In this document: positions 17,379 through 26,519 of the stretch, one piece after another
Position numbering within the stretch: the first letter of the stretch is position 1
Layout: the number at the start of each line of letters is the position of its first letter
DNA from: Hydrocarboniphaga effusa AP103
GTDB lineage: Bacteria; Pseudomonadota; Gammaproteobacteria; Nevskiales; Nevskiaceae
Direction: 5' to 3'
Assembly (NCBI RefSeq): GCF_000271305.1
Contig: NZ_AKGD01000001.1
Coordinates: forward strand, 2,405,501 to 2,469,500
Length of the DNA stretch: 64,000 bases
Program-made: the position numbers and the translations under genes
The notes under the pieces: generated by a model
Databases searched by the model: none
Seen by the model: only the letters and a program-made list of their open reading frames with translations
What the model was told of the DNA's origin: nothing

Positions 17379-17682
17379 GGAGTTCCCCCAGGGAGCGATG
17401 AAGCCGGGAAGGCGGGTTGACCGCCGCTGGCCGACAGCCGGCCGGCGACGTGGCGCAGTCTCGGGATCCCGCTGCGATCAGGCTTGAGGTCGGGCTGATC
17501 GATTCATGAGGTTTTGATGAGGTCGCCGCGAGCGGTGCTTCGCGGCCGATCGGCGGTGCTTTCTCCCTTCTCCCACCGGCAGAAGGTGCCCGAAGGGCGG
17601 ATGAGGGATTCGCCGCGATAGCAAAGCCGGATTATGCCGGAGACTCCCTCGCCCGAGCCCTCTCCCGAAGGGAGAGGGAGCT
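17379..17682. other. Gene-free stretch between the amidotransferase and chitinase genes
   Basis: A 304-bp gap between two genes on the minus strand. The part next to 17378 is the presumed chitinase promoter; a run of AACTCC immediately before the start (GGGGGAACTCC on the minus strand) gives a ribosome-binding site. The rest is largely the palindromic repeat at 17560-17682. No coding frame is supported. Confidence 0.6.
17560..17682. repeat. Palindromic repeat element (CCCTCTCCC family, second type)
   Basis: About 120 bp with arms TCTCCCTTCTCCC at the left and CCCTCTCCCGAAGGGAGAGGG at the right. The core GATGAGGGATTCGCCG...AGCAAAGCC...TTATG is homologous to the element at 15388-15497, 2 kb away. 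It directly abuts the amidotransferase stop codon and may act as its terminator. Confidence 0.8.
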
Positions 17683-18384
17683 TCAGGCGTTCGAGCCGAA
17701 CCAGCGATCGAGCATCGCGTAAGTGAGCCGGTTGGCCGTTGCGAAGGCGGCGAGGTCTTCGGCCATGCCGGCCGGATGCGGCAGGCCCGAGGCGGCATCG
17801 AGGTGCTCGTCGGACAGCCAGCGGCGCAGGTTCGCGGCGGTGACTTCGGGGTGGTATTGCAAGGCCAGCACGCGGCCACCGTCGTATTCGAAAGCCTGCT
17901 GTTCGCTGAGCCCGCTGCTGGCCAGCAGCGTCGCGCCGCGCGGCAGCTCGTAGCCGTAGCCGTGCCAGTGCATCGCCGGATAAACGCCGGGAAAGTCCGC
18001 GAACCACGGCGAGCGCCGTCCGGCCTCGCTGAGCGTCAGGTCGAACCAGCCGATCTCGTTGACCGGATTGCGCGCGACGCGCGCTCCGAGCGCCTCGGCG
18101 AGCAGCTGCGCGCCGAGGCAGATGCCCAGGATGCGCTTGCCGGCTGCGAGCGCCTCTGCGATGAAGCGCTTCTCGGCCGTGAGCCATGGGTACAGCGCTT
18201 CCTCGTCGACGTTCATCGAGCCGCCGAGGATCAGCAGGCGGTCGAAGCTGCCCAGTGGCGGCGCCGCATCGCCTTCATAGAACGCGGTTCGCCGCGGGCC
18301 GAGGCCACGAGCCGCGAGCCACGGCGCGATGCAGCCGAGATCGTCTGCGGGCGCGTGCTGCACCCAGTGGACGCGGGAACTCAC
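17683..18384 (-). CDS. Type 1 (class I) glutamine amidotransferase-like protein
   Basis: 233-aa GATase1-fold protein similar to stand-alone GMP-synthase-like amidotransferases. Seen: nucleophile elbow GICLGAQLLAEALG (Cys in GxCxG), oxyanion region LLILGGSMNV, and the His-Glu pair in LQYHPEV. The proposed start is GTG at 18384 because the family begins RVHWVQHAP and everything further upstream overlaps msrB in another frame. The gene begins 23 bp after msrB, so the two are likely cotranscribed. The acceptor substrate is unknown. Confidence 0.82.
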   Translation of the reverse strand: MSSRVHWVQHAPADDLGCIAPWLAARGLGPRRTAFYEGDAAPPLGSFDRLLILGGSMNVDEEALYPWLTAEKRFIAEALAAGKRILGICLGAQLLAEALGARVARNPVNEIGWFDLTLSEAGRRSPWFADFPGVYPAMHWHGYGYELPRGATLLASSGLSEQQAFEYDGGRVLALQYHPEVTAANLRRWLSDEHLDAASGLPHPAGMAEDLAAFATANRLTYAMLDRWFGSNA

Positions 18385-18407
18385 GAGCTCGATAGCGTCA
18401 ACCGGCC

Positions 18408-18821
18408 TTAAGCGCGTTCCTCGAAGCTCAGCGACGCCGAGTTGATGCAGTAGCGCAGGCGCGTCGGCGGCGGACCGTCCGGGAACACGTGGCCGAGGTG
18501 GGCGTCGCAGCGGTCGCAGGTGACTTCGATGCGGCGCATGCCGTAGCTGTTGTCCTCGTGCGTGCCGATCGGGGCGTTCGGCGCGGGCTTGAAGAAGCTC
18601 GGCCAGCCAGTGCCCGACTCGAACTTGGAGCCCGACTCGAACAGCTCCGCGTCGCAGCACACGCAGCGATAGACCCCGACGCGATGGTCGTCCCAGAGTT
18701 GGCCCGTGAACGCGCATTCGGTGCCGCCGTGGCGGGTGACCTGGTATTGCTCGGGGGTCAGCTGGGCGCGCCATTCGGCGTCGGTCTTGACGATTTTCTG
18801 CGTCGTCGGCGTCTGGGTCAT
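18408..18821 (-). CDS. msrB: Peptide-methionine (R)-S-oxide reductase MsrB
   Basis: 137-aa repair enzyme for methionine-R-sulfoxide. The zinc site is formed by CVCC and CDRC pairs. The catalytic segment [11 protein letters not shown] carries the redox Cys; GTGWPSF and [10 protein letters not shown] are family signatures. It is cytoplasmic, with no signal peptide, and the first gene of a probable two-gene unit with the amidotransferase. Confidence 0.95.
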   Translation of the reverse strand: MTQTPTTQKIVKTDAEWRAQLTPEQYQVTRHGGTECAFTGQLWDDHRVGVYRCVCCDAELFESGSKFESGTGWPSFFKPAPNAPIGTHEDNSYGMRRIEVTCDRCDAHLGHVFPDGPPPTRLRYCINSASLSFEERA

Positions 18822-18990
18822 GTCGGGCCTCGTTGGCGCGCGATGCGCTGGCTAAATGCGGAGTGAGGTGTCGCGGAACAGCATAGATGGGTCCGCCCGG
18901 GCTTTCATTCAAGCTGGCGCGGCAGCCAAAGTGCGCGGTGCGAGTTCGCGTTTAGGCTGCGTCCATAACGAAAGCAGGGGAGAAACGATC

Positions 18991-19635
18991 ATGTCGACAC
19001 TGACGCTGCTGTGCCTGGCCGCCGTCGCGAGCGGCCTGCTCGCGATCGCCTGCGAAGTCGTCAACGAGCGGCGCGGCCAACGCCCGGCCGCGTTCCTGCT
19101 GCTCAAGCCGCTGACCACCGTGCTGATCGCGGCGACCCTGTTCGTCGATGCGCCGCCCGGGCCCTTGCTGATCGCCGCGTTCGCGTTCGCGCTGGCCGGC
19201 GACATCGCGCTGATGTTCGAAGGCCAGGCCGCGTTTCTCGCCGGGCTCGGCAGTTTCTTCATCGCGCATCTGGCCTTCGTCGCGGTGTTTCTCGATGGCG
19301 CGACACTGTCGGCAACGCCCTGGTGGACGCTGATCTTCGTCGCCTACGCGGTCGGCTTCTTCGCCTGGCTGTTGCCCAAGACCGGCGAACTCAAGTGGCC
19401 GACGCTCGCTTACGGCGTGGTGCTGACCGGCATGGTGCTGGCCTCGGCAGCGGCGCATGAAACGCTCGCCACGCCGGCGACGAAACTGAGCCTGATCGGT
19501 GCGCTGCTGTTCGCGTTCTCCGATTCGGTGCTCGCCGTGCGTCAGTTCAACGGCCCGTATCGCGGGGCACAGCCTTTGATCCTGTCGAGCTACTGGCTCG
19601 CGATCGGGCTCATCGCGGCCTCGCACTGGGGCTGA
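18991..19635 (+). CDS. YhhN family membrane protein (lysoplasmalogenase-like)
   Basis: 214-aa polytopic membrane protein with about eight hydrophobic segments. Conserved features of the YhhN/TMEM86 family are visible: LKPLTTVLIA, FAFALAGDIALMF and the C-terminal ALLFAFSDSVLAV...ILSSYWLA. Eukaryotic and some bacterial members hydrolyse lysoplasmalogen; here the activity is only inferred. The ATG at 18991 follows CAGGGGAGA. Divergent from msrB. Confidence 0.85.
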   Translation: MSTLTLLCLAAVASGLLAIACEVVNERRGQRPAAFLLLKPLTTVLIAATLFVDAPPGPLLIAAFAFALAGDIALMFEGQAAFLAGLGSFFIAHLAFVAVFLDGATLSATPWWTLIFVAYAVGFFAWLLPKTGELKWPTLAYGVVLTGMVLASAAAHETLATPATKLSLIGALLFAFSDSVLAVRQFNGPYRGAQPLILSSYWLAIGLIAASHWG

Positions 19636-19843
19636 GGCCCGGAGTCATCGAGCCGGGCTTTAACGCGGCTGGCTGCCAGGGGCAATAGGGTCTTTCCTTC
19701 AGGCGACCCGTGGGAACCTGCGGGACAATCGCGGGGTCCAGCCGCCTGAACCTGATCGATTCACGTCGTGCTCGCGGTGCGAAAGCTCCTCGCCGCACCG
19801 CCGCAGCCGCGGCTCCATTCCCCCTTTTCGGAGATGTTCCCCC

Positions 19844-21901
19844 ATGAAGAAACTACTGGCCGGCGCCTGTTGCGCGCTGTCGCTGGCGGCCTGCCACAAG
19901 CAGGCACCTGACGCCGCTCCCACAAAAAGCGCGAGCAGCGTGCCCGCCGCCGGCTCGGGCGTCGACCAGGCGCTGTTCGATACCCACGTGCGTCCGCAGG
20001 ACGATCTCTACCACGCCATCGACGGCACCTGGCTCAGGAACACGCCGATCCCGGCGGACAAGTCCAACTACGGCGCCTTCACCAAGCTCGCCGACGATGC
20101 CGAAGCGCAGCTGCGCGCGATCATCGAGGAGCTCGCGGCCAAGGCCGACCGGCAGCCCGGCAGCGTCGAGCAGAAGATCGGCGACTACTACGCCGCATTC
20201 ATGGACGAGGCCAAGGCCGAGCAGCTCGGCCTGGCGCCGATCGCGCCGGAGCTCGAGCGCATCGCCGCGATCAAGGACAAGCAGCAGCTGCCGGTGCTGA
20301 TGGCCGAGCTCGTGCGCAAGGGCGTCAGCGTGCCGCTGGTGCCTTACGTGCACCAGGATCCGAAGGATTCGACGCGCTACGCGGGCGATTTCTTCCAGGC
20401 CGGCCTGGGCTTGCCGGATCGCGACTTCTACCTCATCGCGGACGACAAGTTCAAAGGCATTCGCGCGAGCTACGTCGCGCACGTGCAGAAGATTTTCGAG
20501 CTCGCCAAGATCGACGGCGCGGCACAGAAAGCCAAGAGCGTGCTCGAACTCGAAACCGCGCTCGCCCAAGTGCAGTGGGACAAGGTCGAGAACCGCGATC
20601 CGGTGAAGACCTACAACGCCTACGAGCCGGCCAAGCTCGCCGAAGTCAGCGAGCGGATCGACTGGCCCCGATATCTCGACGCCACCGGCTACGGCGCGCT
20701 CAAGCAGGTGCTGATCTCGCAGCCGACCTATGTCGCGGGCTTCGGCAAGCTGCTCGACAGCCGCTCGCTCGAGGCCTGGAAGACCTATCTCGCCTGGCAC
20801 GTCATCAACGCGCATGCGGAGCTGCTGTCGGCGGCCTTCGTCGACGAGGATTTCGCGTTCAACGGCAAGATCCTCAACGGCCAGCAGGAGCAGCGTCCGC
20901 GCTGGAAGCGCGGCGTGGAAGGCATCGAGAACGCGCTCGGCGAAGCCGCCGGCCAGATCTACGTGCAGCGTCACTTTCCGGCCGAGAACAAGGCGCGCAT
21001 TGAGCAGCTCGTGAAGAACCTCATCGCGGCCTACGCGGTTGCGATCGACGGGCTCGAGTGGATGAGCGCGGACACCAAGAAGGCCGCGCAGGAGAAGCTC
21101 TCGAAGTTCACCTACAAGATCGGCTATCCGGACGTCTGGCGCGATTACGCCGCGCTCGAGGTCAAGGCCGGCGATTCGGTCGGCAACGCGCAGCGCGCGG
21201 CGGTGTTCGGCTACGAGCGCGAGATCGCCAAGCTCGGCAAGCCGATCGACCGCAAGGAATGGCACATGACGCCGCAGACGGTGAACGCCTACTACAACCC
21301 CGAGATGAACGAGATCGTGTTCCCGGCCGCGATCCTGCAGCCGCCGTTCTTCCAGGCCGATGCGGAGGACGCCGTCAACTACGGCGGCATCGGCGCGGTG
21401 ATCGGCCACGAGATCAGCCACGGCTTCGACGACCAGGGCAGCCAGTACGACGGCGACGGCAACCTGCGCATGTGGTGGACGGCCGAGGATCGCAAGAAGT
21501 TCGAGGCGCTCGGCAACGCGCTCGCCGCGCAGTACGACGCCTACGAGCCGGTCAAGGGCTATCACGTCAACGGCAAGTTCACGCTCGGCGAGAACATCGC
21601 CGACCTCGGCGGCCTGACGATCGCGCATTCGGCCTACCTGAAATCGCTGGCCGGCAAGCCGTCTCCGGTCATCGACGGTTTCACGGGCGACCAGCGCTTC
21701 TTCATCGGCTGGGCCCAGGTCTGGCGCCGCAAGTACCGTGACGAAAACCTGCTGAACCGCCTGTCGACCGACCCGCACTCGCCGAGCGAATACCGCTGCA
21801 ACGGCGTGGTGATCAACGTGCCGGCGTTCGGCACGGCCTTCGAGGTCAAGCCGGAAGACAAGCTGTTCCGCGCGCCCGAGCAGCGCATCAAGATCTGGTG
21901 A
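19844..21901 (+). CDS. M13 family metallopeptidase (neprilysin/PepO-like) lipoprotein
   Basis: 685-aa zinc endopeptidase exported as a lipoprotein: the signal peptide ends SLAAC, with the Cys at about 17. The zinc motif is H522-E-x-x-H526 (VIGHEISHGFDDQG), the third ligand lies in GENIADLGG, and the substrate-binding VNAYYNPEMNEIVFPAAILQPPFF is present. The length matches the family. An inverted repeat (TTCAGGCG at 19698 / CGCCTGAA at 19743) lies in the preceding non-coding 200 bp. It is followed by a strong terminator. Confidence 0.95.
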   Translation: MKKLLAGACCALSLAACHKQAPDAAPTKSASSVPAAGSGVDQALFDTHVRPQDDLYHAIDGTWLRNTPIPADKSNYGAFTKLADDAEAQLRAIIEELAAKADRQPGSVEQKIGDYYAAFMDEAKAEQLGLAPIAPELERIAAIKDKQQLPVLMAELVRKGVSVPLVPYVHQDPKDSTRYAGDFFQAGLGLPDRDFYLIADDKFKGIRASYVAHVQKIFELAKIDGAAQKAKSVLELETALAQVQWDKVENRDPVKTYNAYEPAKLAEVSERIDWPRYLDATGYGALKQVLISQPTYVAGFGKLLDSRSLEAWKTYLAWHVINAHAELLSAAFVDEDFAFNGKILNGQQEQRPRWKRGVEGIENALGEAAGQIYVQRHFPAENKARIEQLVKNLIAAYAVAIDGLEWMSADTKKAAQEKLSKFTYKIGYPDVWRDYAALEVKAGDSVGNAQRAAVFGYEREIAKLGKPIDRKEWHMTPQTVNAYYNPEMNEIVFPAAILQPPFFQADAEDAVNYGGIGAVIGHEISHGFDDQGSQYDGDGNLRMWWTAEDRKKFEALGNALAAQYDAYEPVKGYHVNGKFTLGENIADLGGLTIAHSAYLKSLAGKPSPVIDGFTGDQRFFIGWAQVWRRKYRDENLLNRLSTDPHSPSEYRCNGVVINVPAFGTAFEVKPEDKLFRAPEQRIKIW

Positions 21902-21940
21902 TCCGGACGGTGAAGCGCTGAGCCTGGTCCGGCGGCGCGC

Positions 21941-21976
21941 AAAGCCCTTCGACTTTGGTCGAAGGGCTTTTTGTTT
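21941..21976 (+). terminator. Intrinsic terminator after the M13 peptidase gene
   Basis: A 13-bp perfect stem (AAAGCCCTTCGAC / GTCGAAGGGCTTT) with a TTTG loop, followed by a T-rich tail. Confidence 0.9.
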
Positions 21977-22117
21977 GGGCTCTCGCCCAATGCGGCGTCG
22001 GAGGGCTGGCGCAGGCGACTCATGAAAATCGTGAGATACGCCGGCGTCCGCAGACGGCACCATACCGCGCCGCGCGCCTCAGCTGGCGCGCCACGGATAA
22101 AACATCAGGAGAGTTGC

Positions 22118-24295
22118 ATGCGTTCGTCCCCGAACGGCCATCGCGGCCGGTTTCGCCTGAGCCTGCTGGCCAGTGGTCTGCTCGCCAGCCTCGCCGCCGC
22201 CGCACAGGACGCGGCGACCGCCGAGGTCGCTGCGAACGACAGCGGGGCGCCCATCGAAACGGTCACCGTGACGGCGACGCGCCTGGCCGCGCCGAGCTAC
22301 GACACGCCGGCGTCGATCGACAGCGTGTCGGGCGGCGAGCTGTTCGGCGAGCGCGTCGGCGTGAACCTGTCGGAAGCGCTCTTCAACGTGCCCGGCATCG
22401 TCGCGCGCGATCGCCAGAACTACGCGCAGGACACGCAGATTTCGGTGCGCGGCTTCGGCACGCGCTCGGCCTTCGGCCTGCGCGGCGTGCGGCTCTACGT
22501 CGACGGCATTCCGGCGACGCAGCCCGACGGCCAGGGCCAGGTCTCGCACTTCAACCTCGCCACGGCCAAGAGCGTCGAGATCCTGCGCGGTCCGTTCTCG
22601 AGCCTGTATGGGAATTCTTCGGGCGGCGTGATCCAGATGTTCACGGCCGACGGCACCGAGACGCCGACGGTCTCGGCGAGCACCTCGATCGGCAGCTATG
22701 GCACCTCGCGCAGCAGCGTCGGCACCACCGGCAGCATCGGCATCGCCGACTACAACCTCGGCTACACGCATTTCGAAACCGACGGCTATCGCGATCACAG
22801 CAAGGCCACGCGCGACGGTTTCAACGGCAAGCTCAACCTGCAGCTCAACGATGCGGGCAAGCTGACCTTCCTGCTCAACTCGTTCACCACCGACGCCGAC
22901 GATCCGCTCGGACTGACCGCCGCCCAGGCCGAGGAAAACCCGCGCCAGGTGGCGACGCAGGCCACCCAGTTCGATACGCGCAAGTCGGTCGACCAGACCG
23001 TCGGCGGCGTGGTCTACGACCTGCGGATCAGCGAGTCACAGAGCCTCCACGTGCTGGGCTACTACGGCCAGCGCGATGTGGTGCAGTTCCTCGCCATTCC
23101 GCAGGGGCCGCAGAGCGGCTCGGCCGGCCATTCGGGTGGCGTGATCGATCTGGGCACCGATTACGGCGGAGTCGATGCGCGCTGGGCCTGGCGCGGCTCG
23201 CTCGCCGGCCGCCCGGCTTCGCTGATCGCGGGTCTCACCTGGGATACGCTCGACCAACAGCGCCGTGGCTACGAGAACTACGTCGGCACCACCTTCGGCG
23301 TGCGTGGCAATCTGCGTCGCGACGAGGACAACACCGTCGATGCCTTCGAGCAGTACCTGCAGGCGAGCTGGGATTTCGCCGAAAAATGGAGCGCGATGGC
23401 GGGCCTGCGGCATAGCCAGATCGACTTCGAGTCCAAGGATCACTACATCGTCGGCACCAACCTCGACGACAGCTACACGCGCGACTATTCGCGCACCACG
23501 CCGGTGGTGGGCCTGATGTTCCGTGCCGATCCGCGCGCGCACTTCTATGCCTCGTACGGCAGCGGCTTCGAAACGCCGACGCTCGCCGAACTCGCCTATC
23601 GGCGCGATGAAGGCGCCGGCGCATCCGGCTCCAACGCGCTCGATGCGGCGCGCAGCCAGAACTACGAGATCGGCGCCAAGTTGCGTCCGACCCGCTGGCT
23701 GAGTTCGGAGATCGCGCTGTTCCAGACCGATACCAAGGGCGAGCTCGCGGTGGCGAGCAACAGCGGCGGCCGCTCGACGTACCTGAACATCGACAAGTCG
23801 CGTCGCCGCGGTGTCGAGTTGAGCGCCGACGCCCGGCTCGCGCGCCTGTGGTCCTGGCAGCTGGCCTACACCTACCTCGATGCCGAAGTGCGCCAGGACT
23901 ACATGAGCTGCTCGGGCACGCCGTGCACCGCGCTCAACACCACGGTGGAAGCGGGCAATCGCATTCCCGGCATCGCCCGCAACGTCGCCAGCACGCAGCT
24001 GCGCTTCGGCGGCGAACTCGGCGCCTATGCAACGCTCGATGCGCGCCATGTCAGCAGCGTGCAGGTCAACGACACCAATACCGAATCCGCCGACGCCTAC
24101 GAGGTGGTCGATCTCGGCGCCGGCTGGCGCTGGTCGTTCACGCACTGGAACCTGCGCGCCTATGCGCGCGTCGACAACGTCTTCGACGAGGACTACATCG
24201 GCTCGGTCATCGTCAACGACGGCAATGGCCGCTACTACGAGCCGGCGCCCGATCGCACCTATATCGGTGGGGTCGCGATCGAGTGGAAATCGTAA
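22118..24295 (+). CDS. TonB-dependent outer-membrane receptor
   Basis: 725-aa receptor: signal peptide to about residue 30, TonB-box-like ETVTVTATR, plug domain (SEALFNVPGIVARDRQNYAQ, ISVRGFGTRSAFGLRGVRLYVDGIP, SVEILRGPFSSLYGNSSGG) and a 22-strand barrel. The C-terminus (YIGGVAIEWKS) lacks the usual terminal Phe but is otherwise typical. The ATG at 22118 follows CAGGAGAG. The ligand is unknown: no transport or regulatory partner lies nearby. Confidence 0.9.
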   Translation: MRSSPNGHRGRFRLSLLASGLLASLAAAAQDAATAEVAANDSGAPIETVTVTATRLAAPSYDTPASIDSVSGGELFGERVGVNLSEALFNVPGIVARDRQNYAQDTQISVRGFGTRSAFGLRGVRLYVDGIPATQPDGQGQVSHFNLATAKSVEILRGPFSSLYGNSSGGVIQMFTADGTETPTVSASTSIGSYGTSRSSVGTTGSIGIADYNLGYTHFETDGYRDHSKATRDGFNGKLNLQLNDAGKLTFLLNSFTTDADDPLGLTAAQAEENPRQVATQATQFDTRKSVDQTVGGVVYDLRISESQSLHVLGYYGQRDVVQFLAIPQGPQSGSAGHSGGVIDLGTDYGGVDARWAWRGSLAGRPASLIAGLTWDTLDQQRRGYENYVGTTFGVRGNLRRDEDNTVDAFEQYLQASWDFAEKWSAMAGLRHSQIDFESKDHYIVGTNLDDSYTRDYSRTTPVVGLMFRADPRAHFYASYGSGFETPTLAELAYRRDEGAGASGSNALDAARSQNYEIGAKLRPTRWLSSEIALFQTDTKGELAVASNSGGRSTYLNIDKSRRRGVELSADARLARLWSWQLAYTYLDAEVRQDYMSCSGTPCTALNTTVEAGNRIPGIARNVASTQLRFGGELGAYATLDARHVSSVQVNDTNTESADAYEVVDLGAGWRWSFTHWNLRAYARVDNVFDEDYIGSVIVNDGNGRYYEPAPDRTYIGGVAIEWKS

Positions 24296-24306
24296 AGCGG
24301 TGAAGA

Positions 24307-24328
24307 CATGCCCGCTTTGGCGGGCATG
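24307..24328. terminator. Terminator hairpin between the convergent TonB receptor and nitroreductase genes
   Basis: A 9-bp perfect stem CATGCCCGC / GCGGGCATG with a TTTG loop, followed by ATTCTTTG on the + strand. It serves the + strand gene and perhaps both. Confidence 0.8.
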
Positions 24329-24341
24329 ATTCTTTGCGGAA

Positions 24342-25019
24342 TCAGAAACCGCGCAGCGTCGCGATCTCGTCGACGCTCGCGCGTTCGCTGCGCAGGCGAT
24401 TCACCGGCGCGTCCGGATCGGCGTAGCCCAGCGCCATGCCGCAGTAGAGCAGCTCGCTCGCGGCCAGCCCGAAGTGCTTGTGCAGCCGCCCACGATAGAC
24501 GCCCCAGGCTTCCTGCGCGCAGGTTCCCAGACCACGCTCGGTGGCCGCGAGCATCAGCGACTGCATGAACATGCCCATGTGAGCCCACTGGCCGTGGCCC
24601 ATGCGGCGATCGATGACGAAGAACAGGCCCACAGGGGCGCCGAAGAATTCGTAGTTGCGTGCGAAGTTCGCGAGCCGGCCCTGCTTGTCGTCGCGCCCGA
24701 TGCCGAGCAGCGCGTACATGGCTTCGCCGATCGCGAAGCGGCGGCTGCGGAAGGGTTCCCACAGCGAAGGCGGATAGATCGCGTAGCCGCCGTCCTCGGC
24801 GCCGCCCTGCGAGGCCCACTGGCCGTTCCTGGCGAGGTCGATGACTGCCTCTCGCTCCCGGCCGGCCACCGCGATCACGCGCCAGGGCTGCAGGTTGCCG
24901 CCCGACGGCGACCAGCGCGCCGCTTCGAGCACCTCGCGCAGCAGCGCCTCGGATACCGGCTTGTCGAGGAAGGCGCGCACCGAGATGCGCTGCTGCAATG
25001 CTTGGCTGACGCTGATCAT
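24342..25019 (-). CDS. Nitroreductase family protein
   Basis: 225-aa FMN-dependent reductase. Seen: N-terminal ISVRAFLDKPVSEALLREVLEAARWSPSGGNLQPW (FMN phosphate and ring contacts) and ERGLGTCAQEAW near the C-terminal half. The start is the ATG at 25019, which has GGAGG at a good distance; the frame extends a few residues upstream without support. It is probably a homodimeric cytoplasmic NAD(P)H reductase of nitroaromatics or quinones. Monocistronic. Confidence 0.92.
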   Translation of the reverse strand: MISVSQALQQRISVRAFLDKPVSEALLREVLEAARWSPSGGNLQPWRVIAVAGREREAVIDLARNGQWASQGGAEDGGYAIYPPSLWEPFRSRRFAIGEAMYALLGIGRDDKQGRLANFARNYEFFGAPVGLFFVIDRRMGHGQWAHMGMFMQSLMLAATERGLGTCAQEAWGVYRGRLHKHFGLAASELLYCGMALGYADPDAPVNRLRSERASVDEIATLRGF

Positions 25020-25107
25020 CGAGGCCTCCGGAAGGAAAGTTCGACCATAACGCATCGAGGCGAGGCCAGCGCAAGCCGGCGTCGCCTCGCTGCTGCGGAC
25101 GCTGCGA

Positions 25108-25743
25108 TCAGAACGAGAGCTGGAAGCCGGCGTAGACCTGGCCGAAGCCGAACTCGTAGTCGCTGTCGTCCTTGTCTTCGAGCGAGTAGCTCTGCACCCC
25201 GATCAGGCCCGCAACCGTCGGCGTGAAGCGGTAGCCGACCGAGGCGTCGAGGCTGGCGCCGCGCAGATCGTCGAGAATCAGGGCCGAAAGCTCCGCATTC
25301 CAGAACCAGCTGCCATTGCCCTGGTCGCTGATGCCGACGGTGGCGCCGAGGCCATCGGCGTTGTCGTCTTCTCCCTCGATGCCGAGCTCGAGGTCGACGT
25401 ATTCGGCAGCGGCGTAGAGCCGGATCGAGTTCCAGTTTGAGCCGTAGCCGACGCCCAGGCGCAGCACGTCGAGATCGGTGTCGATGTCGTAGTCCTGGCC
25501 GTTGGCGCGGAAGTCGTTGCCCGACATCGTCAGATACTGGCCACGCAGGAAGACGTGCTCGTTGGCCTGGAAGCGCGCACGAAAATCACCGCCGACGAAA
25601 TCCTCGACCTTGGCATCGAGTCCCGGCGCTTCGATCTCACCGTAACCGCTTGCGATCGCAGCGCGAACATCGACCGCCGCCTGCGTTTGCAGGCTAGCTC
25701 CCAACAACAGACCCGCCCCGATCCATTCCAAACTGCGCTTCAT
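25108..25743 (-). CDS. Small outer-membrane beta-barrel protein (copy 2 of a tandem pair)
   Basis: 211 aa: signal peptide (MKRSLEWIGAGLLLGASLQTQA) and about eight amphipathic strands ending in Phe (YAGFQLSF), the signal for the BAM complex. About half of its residues match the neighbour at 25857-26483, including FLRGxYLxxSG, DIDTDLDVLRLGxGYG and GLIGVQSYxLE, so it arose by tandem duplication. GGGGAGAG precedes the ATG. Function unknown. Confidence 0.82.
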   Translation of the reverse strand: MKRSLEWIGAGLLLGASLQTQAAVDVRAAIASGYGEIEAPGLDAKVEDFVGGDFRARFQANEHVFLRGQYLTMSGNDFRANGQDYDIDTDLDVLRLGVGYGSNWNSIRLYAAAEYVDLELGIEGEDDNADGLGATVGISDQGNGSWFWNAELSALILDDLRGASLDASVGYRFTPTVAGLIGVQSYSLEDKDDSDYEFGFGQVYAGFQLSF

Positions 25744-25764
25744 AGCTCTCCCCAGATAAATGAA

Positions 25765-25787
25765 ACCCGGCGGCAGACCCGCCGGGT
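25765..25787 (-). terminator. Terminator between the tandem outer-membrane protein genes
   Basis: A 9-bp stem (ACCCGGCGG / CCGCCGGGT) followed on the minus strand by TTTCATTTAT. It ends or attenuates transcription from the upstream copy just before the ribosome-binding site of the downstream copy. Confidence 0.75.
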
Positions 25788-25856
25788 CGCGCATTCTGAG
25801 GGCGCCGGATGTCGGCTTCCAGGCACTGATGCCCAACCGGAGCGACAACCGCAGGA

Positions 25857-26483
25857 TCAGAACGAGAACTGTCCACCGAGGTAGAACTGCGAGAGCGTCA
25901 GCTCGTCGCCACCGTCGGCTTCGAGTGCGTAGCTCTGGACGCCGATCAGGCCGCTCAGCGCGGGCGTGAAGCGGTAGCCGAGCGTCGCGTCGAGGCTGGC
26001 GCCGTCGACTTCGTCGAGCGAGAGCCACGACAGCTCGACGTTCCAGAGCCACGGGCCGCTGCCCTGGTCGCCGATGCCGGCGCTGACGCCCCAGCCGTTG
26101 GTGTCGTCGCCTTCGCCGTCGATCTCGACGTTCACGTTGGCGTATTCGAGCACGCCGTAGACGCGTACCGGACCGGCATTGACGCCGTAGCCGGCGCCCA
26201 GGCGCAGCACGTCGATATCGGTGTCGATGTCGAATTTCTCGCCGTCGGCCTCGATCTTGTCACCCGAAGTCGACAGGTATTCGCCGCGCAGAAAAATGTT
26301 CTCGGTCGGCTTGAAGCTGCCGCGCAGGTCGAAGCCGATGAGGTCGGATTCGGCCTTGCCTTCGGAAGTGTCCACTTCATAGGTGCCGGCGCCGAAGGCG
26401 GCGCGCACGTCGCCTGCCGCGTGCGCCTGATAGTCCCAGGCCAGGAGGCCGGCGGCGGTGATCATGAGGATCTGCTTGTTCAT
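25857..26483 (-). CDS. Small outer-membrane beta-barrel protein (copy 1 of a tandem pair)
   Basis: 208 aa: signal peptide ending AHA-A, acidic extracellular loops (EIDGEGDDTNG), and a C-terminal strand FYLGGQFSF ending in Phe. It is an eight-strand barrel of the small OMP type (OmpW/OmpA-like in size), without recognised catalytic motifs. It is the upstream member of the tandem pair, located just downstream of the Calx-beta/barrel surface protein gene on the same strand (37-bp gap), so it may belong to the same transcript. Confidence 0.82.
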   Translation of the reverse strand: MNKQILMITAAGLLAWDYQAHAAGDVRAAFGAGTYEVDTSEGKAESDLIGFDLRGSFKPTENIFLRGEYLSTSGDKIEADGEKFDIDTDIDVLRLGAGYGVNAGPVRVYGVLEYANVNVEIDGEGDDTNGWGVSAGIGDQGSGPWLWNVELSWLSLDEVDGASLDATLGYRFTPALSGLIGVQSYALEADGGDELTLSQFYLGGQFSF

Positions 26484-26519
26484 CGTGTTTTCCCTTGCGT
26501 CGTGAGAGAGGTGTTGTTG

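Noticed and set aside
18385-18912. Apparent N-terminal extension of the amidotransferase over msrB
   Set aside because: The extension is out of frame with msrB, rich in Arg/Pro/Asp, and lacks similarity to the family; the GTG at 18384 just before conserved residues is a better start.
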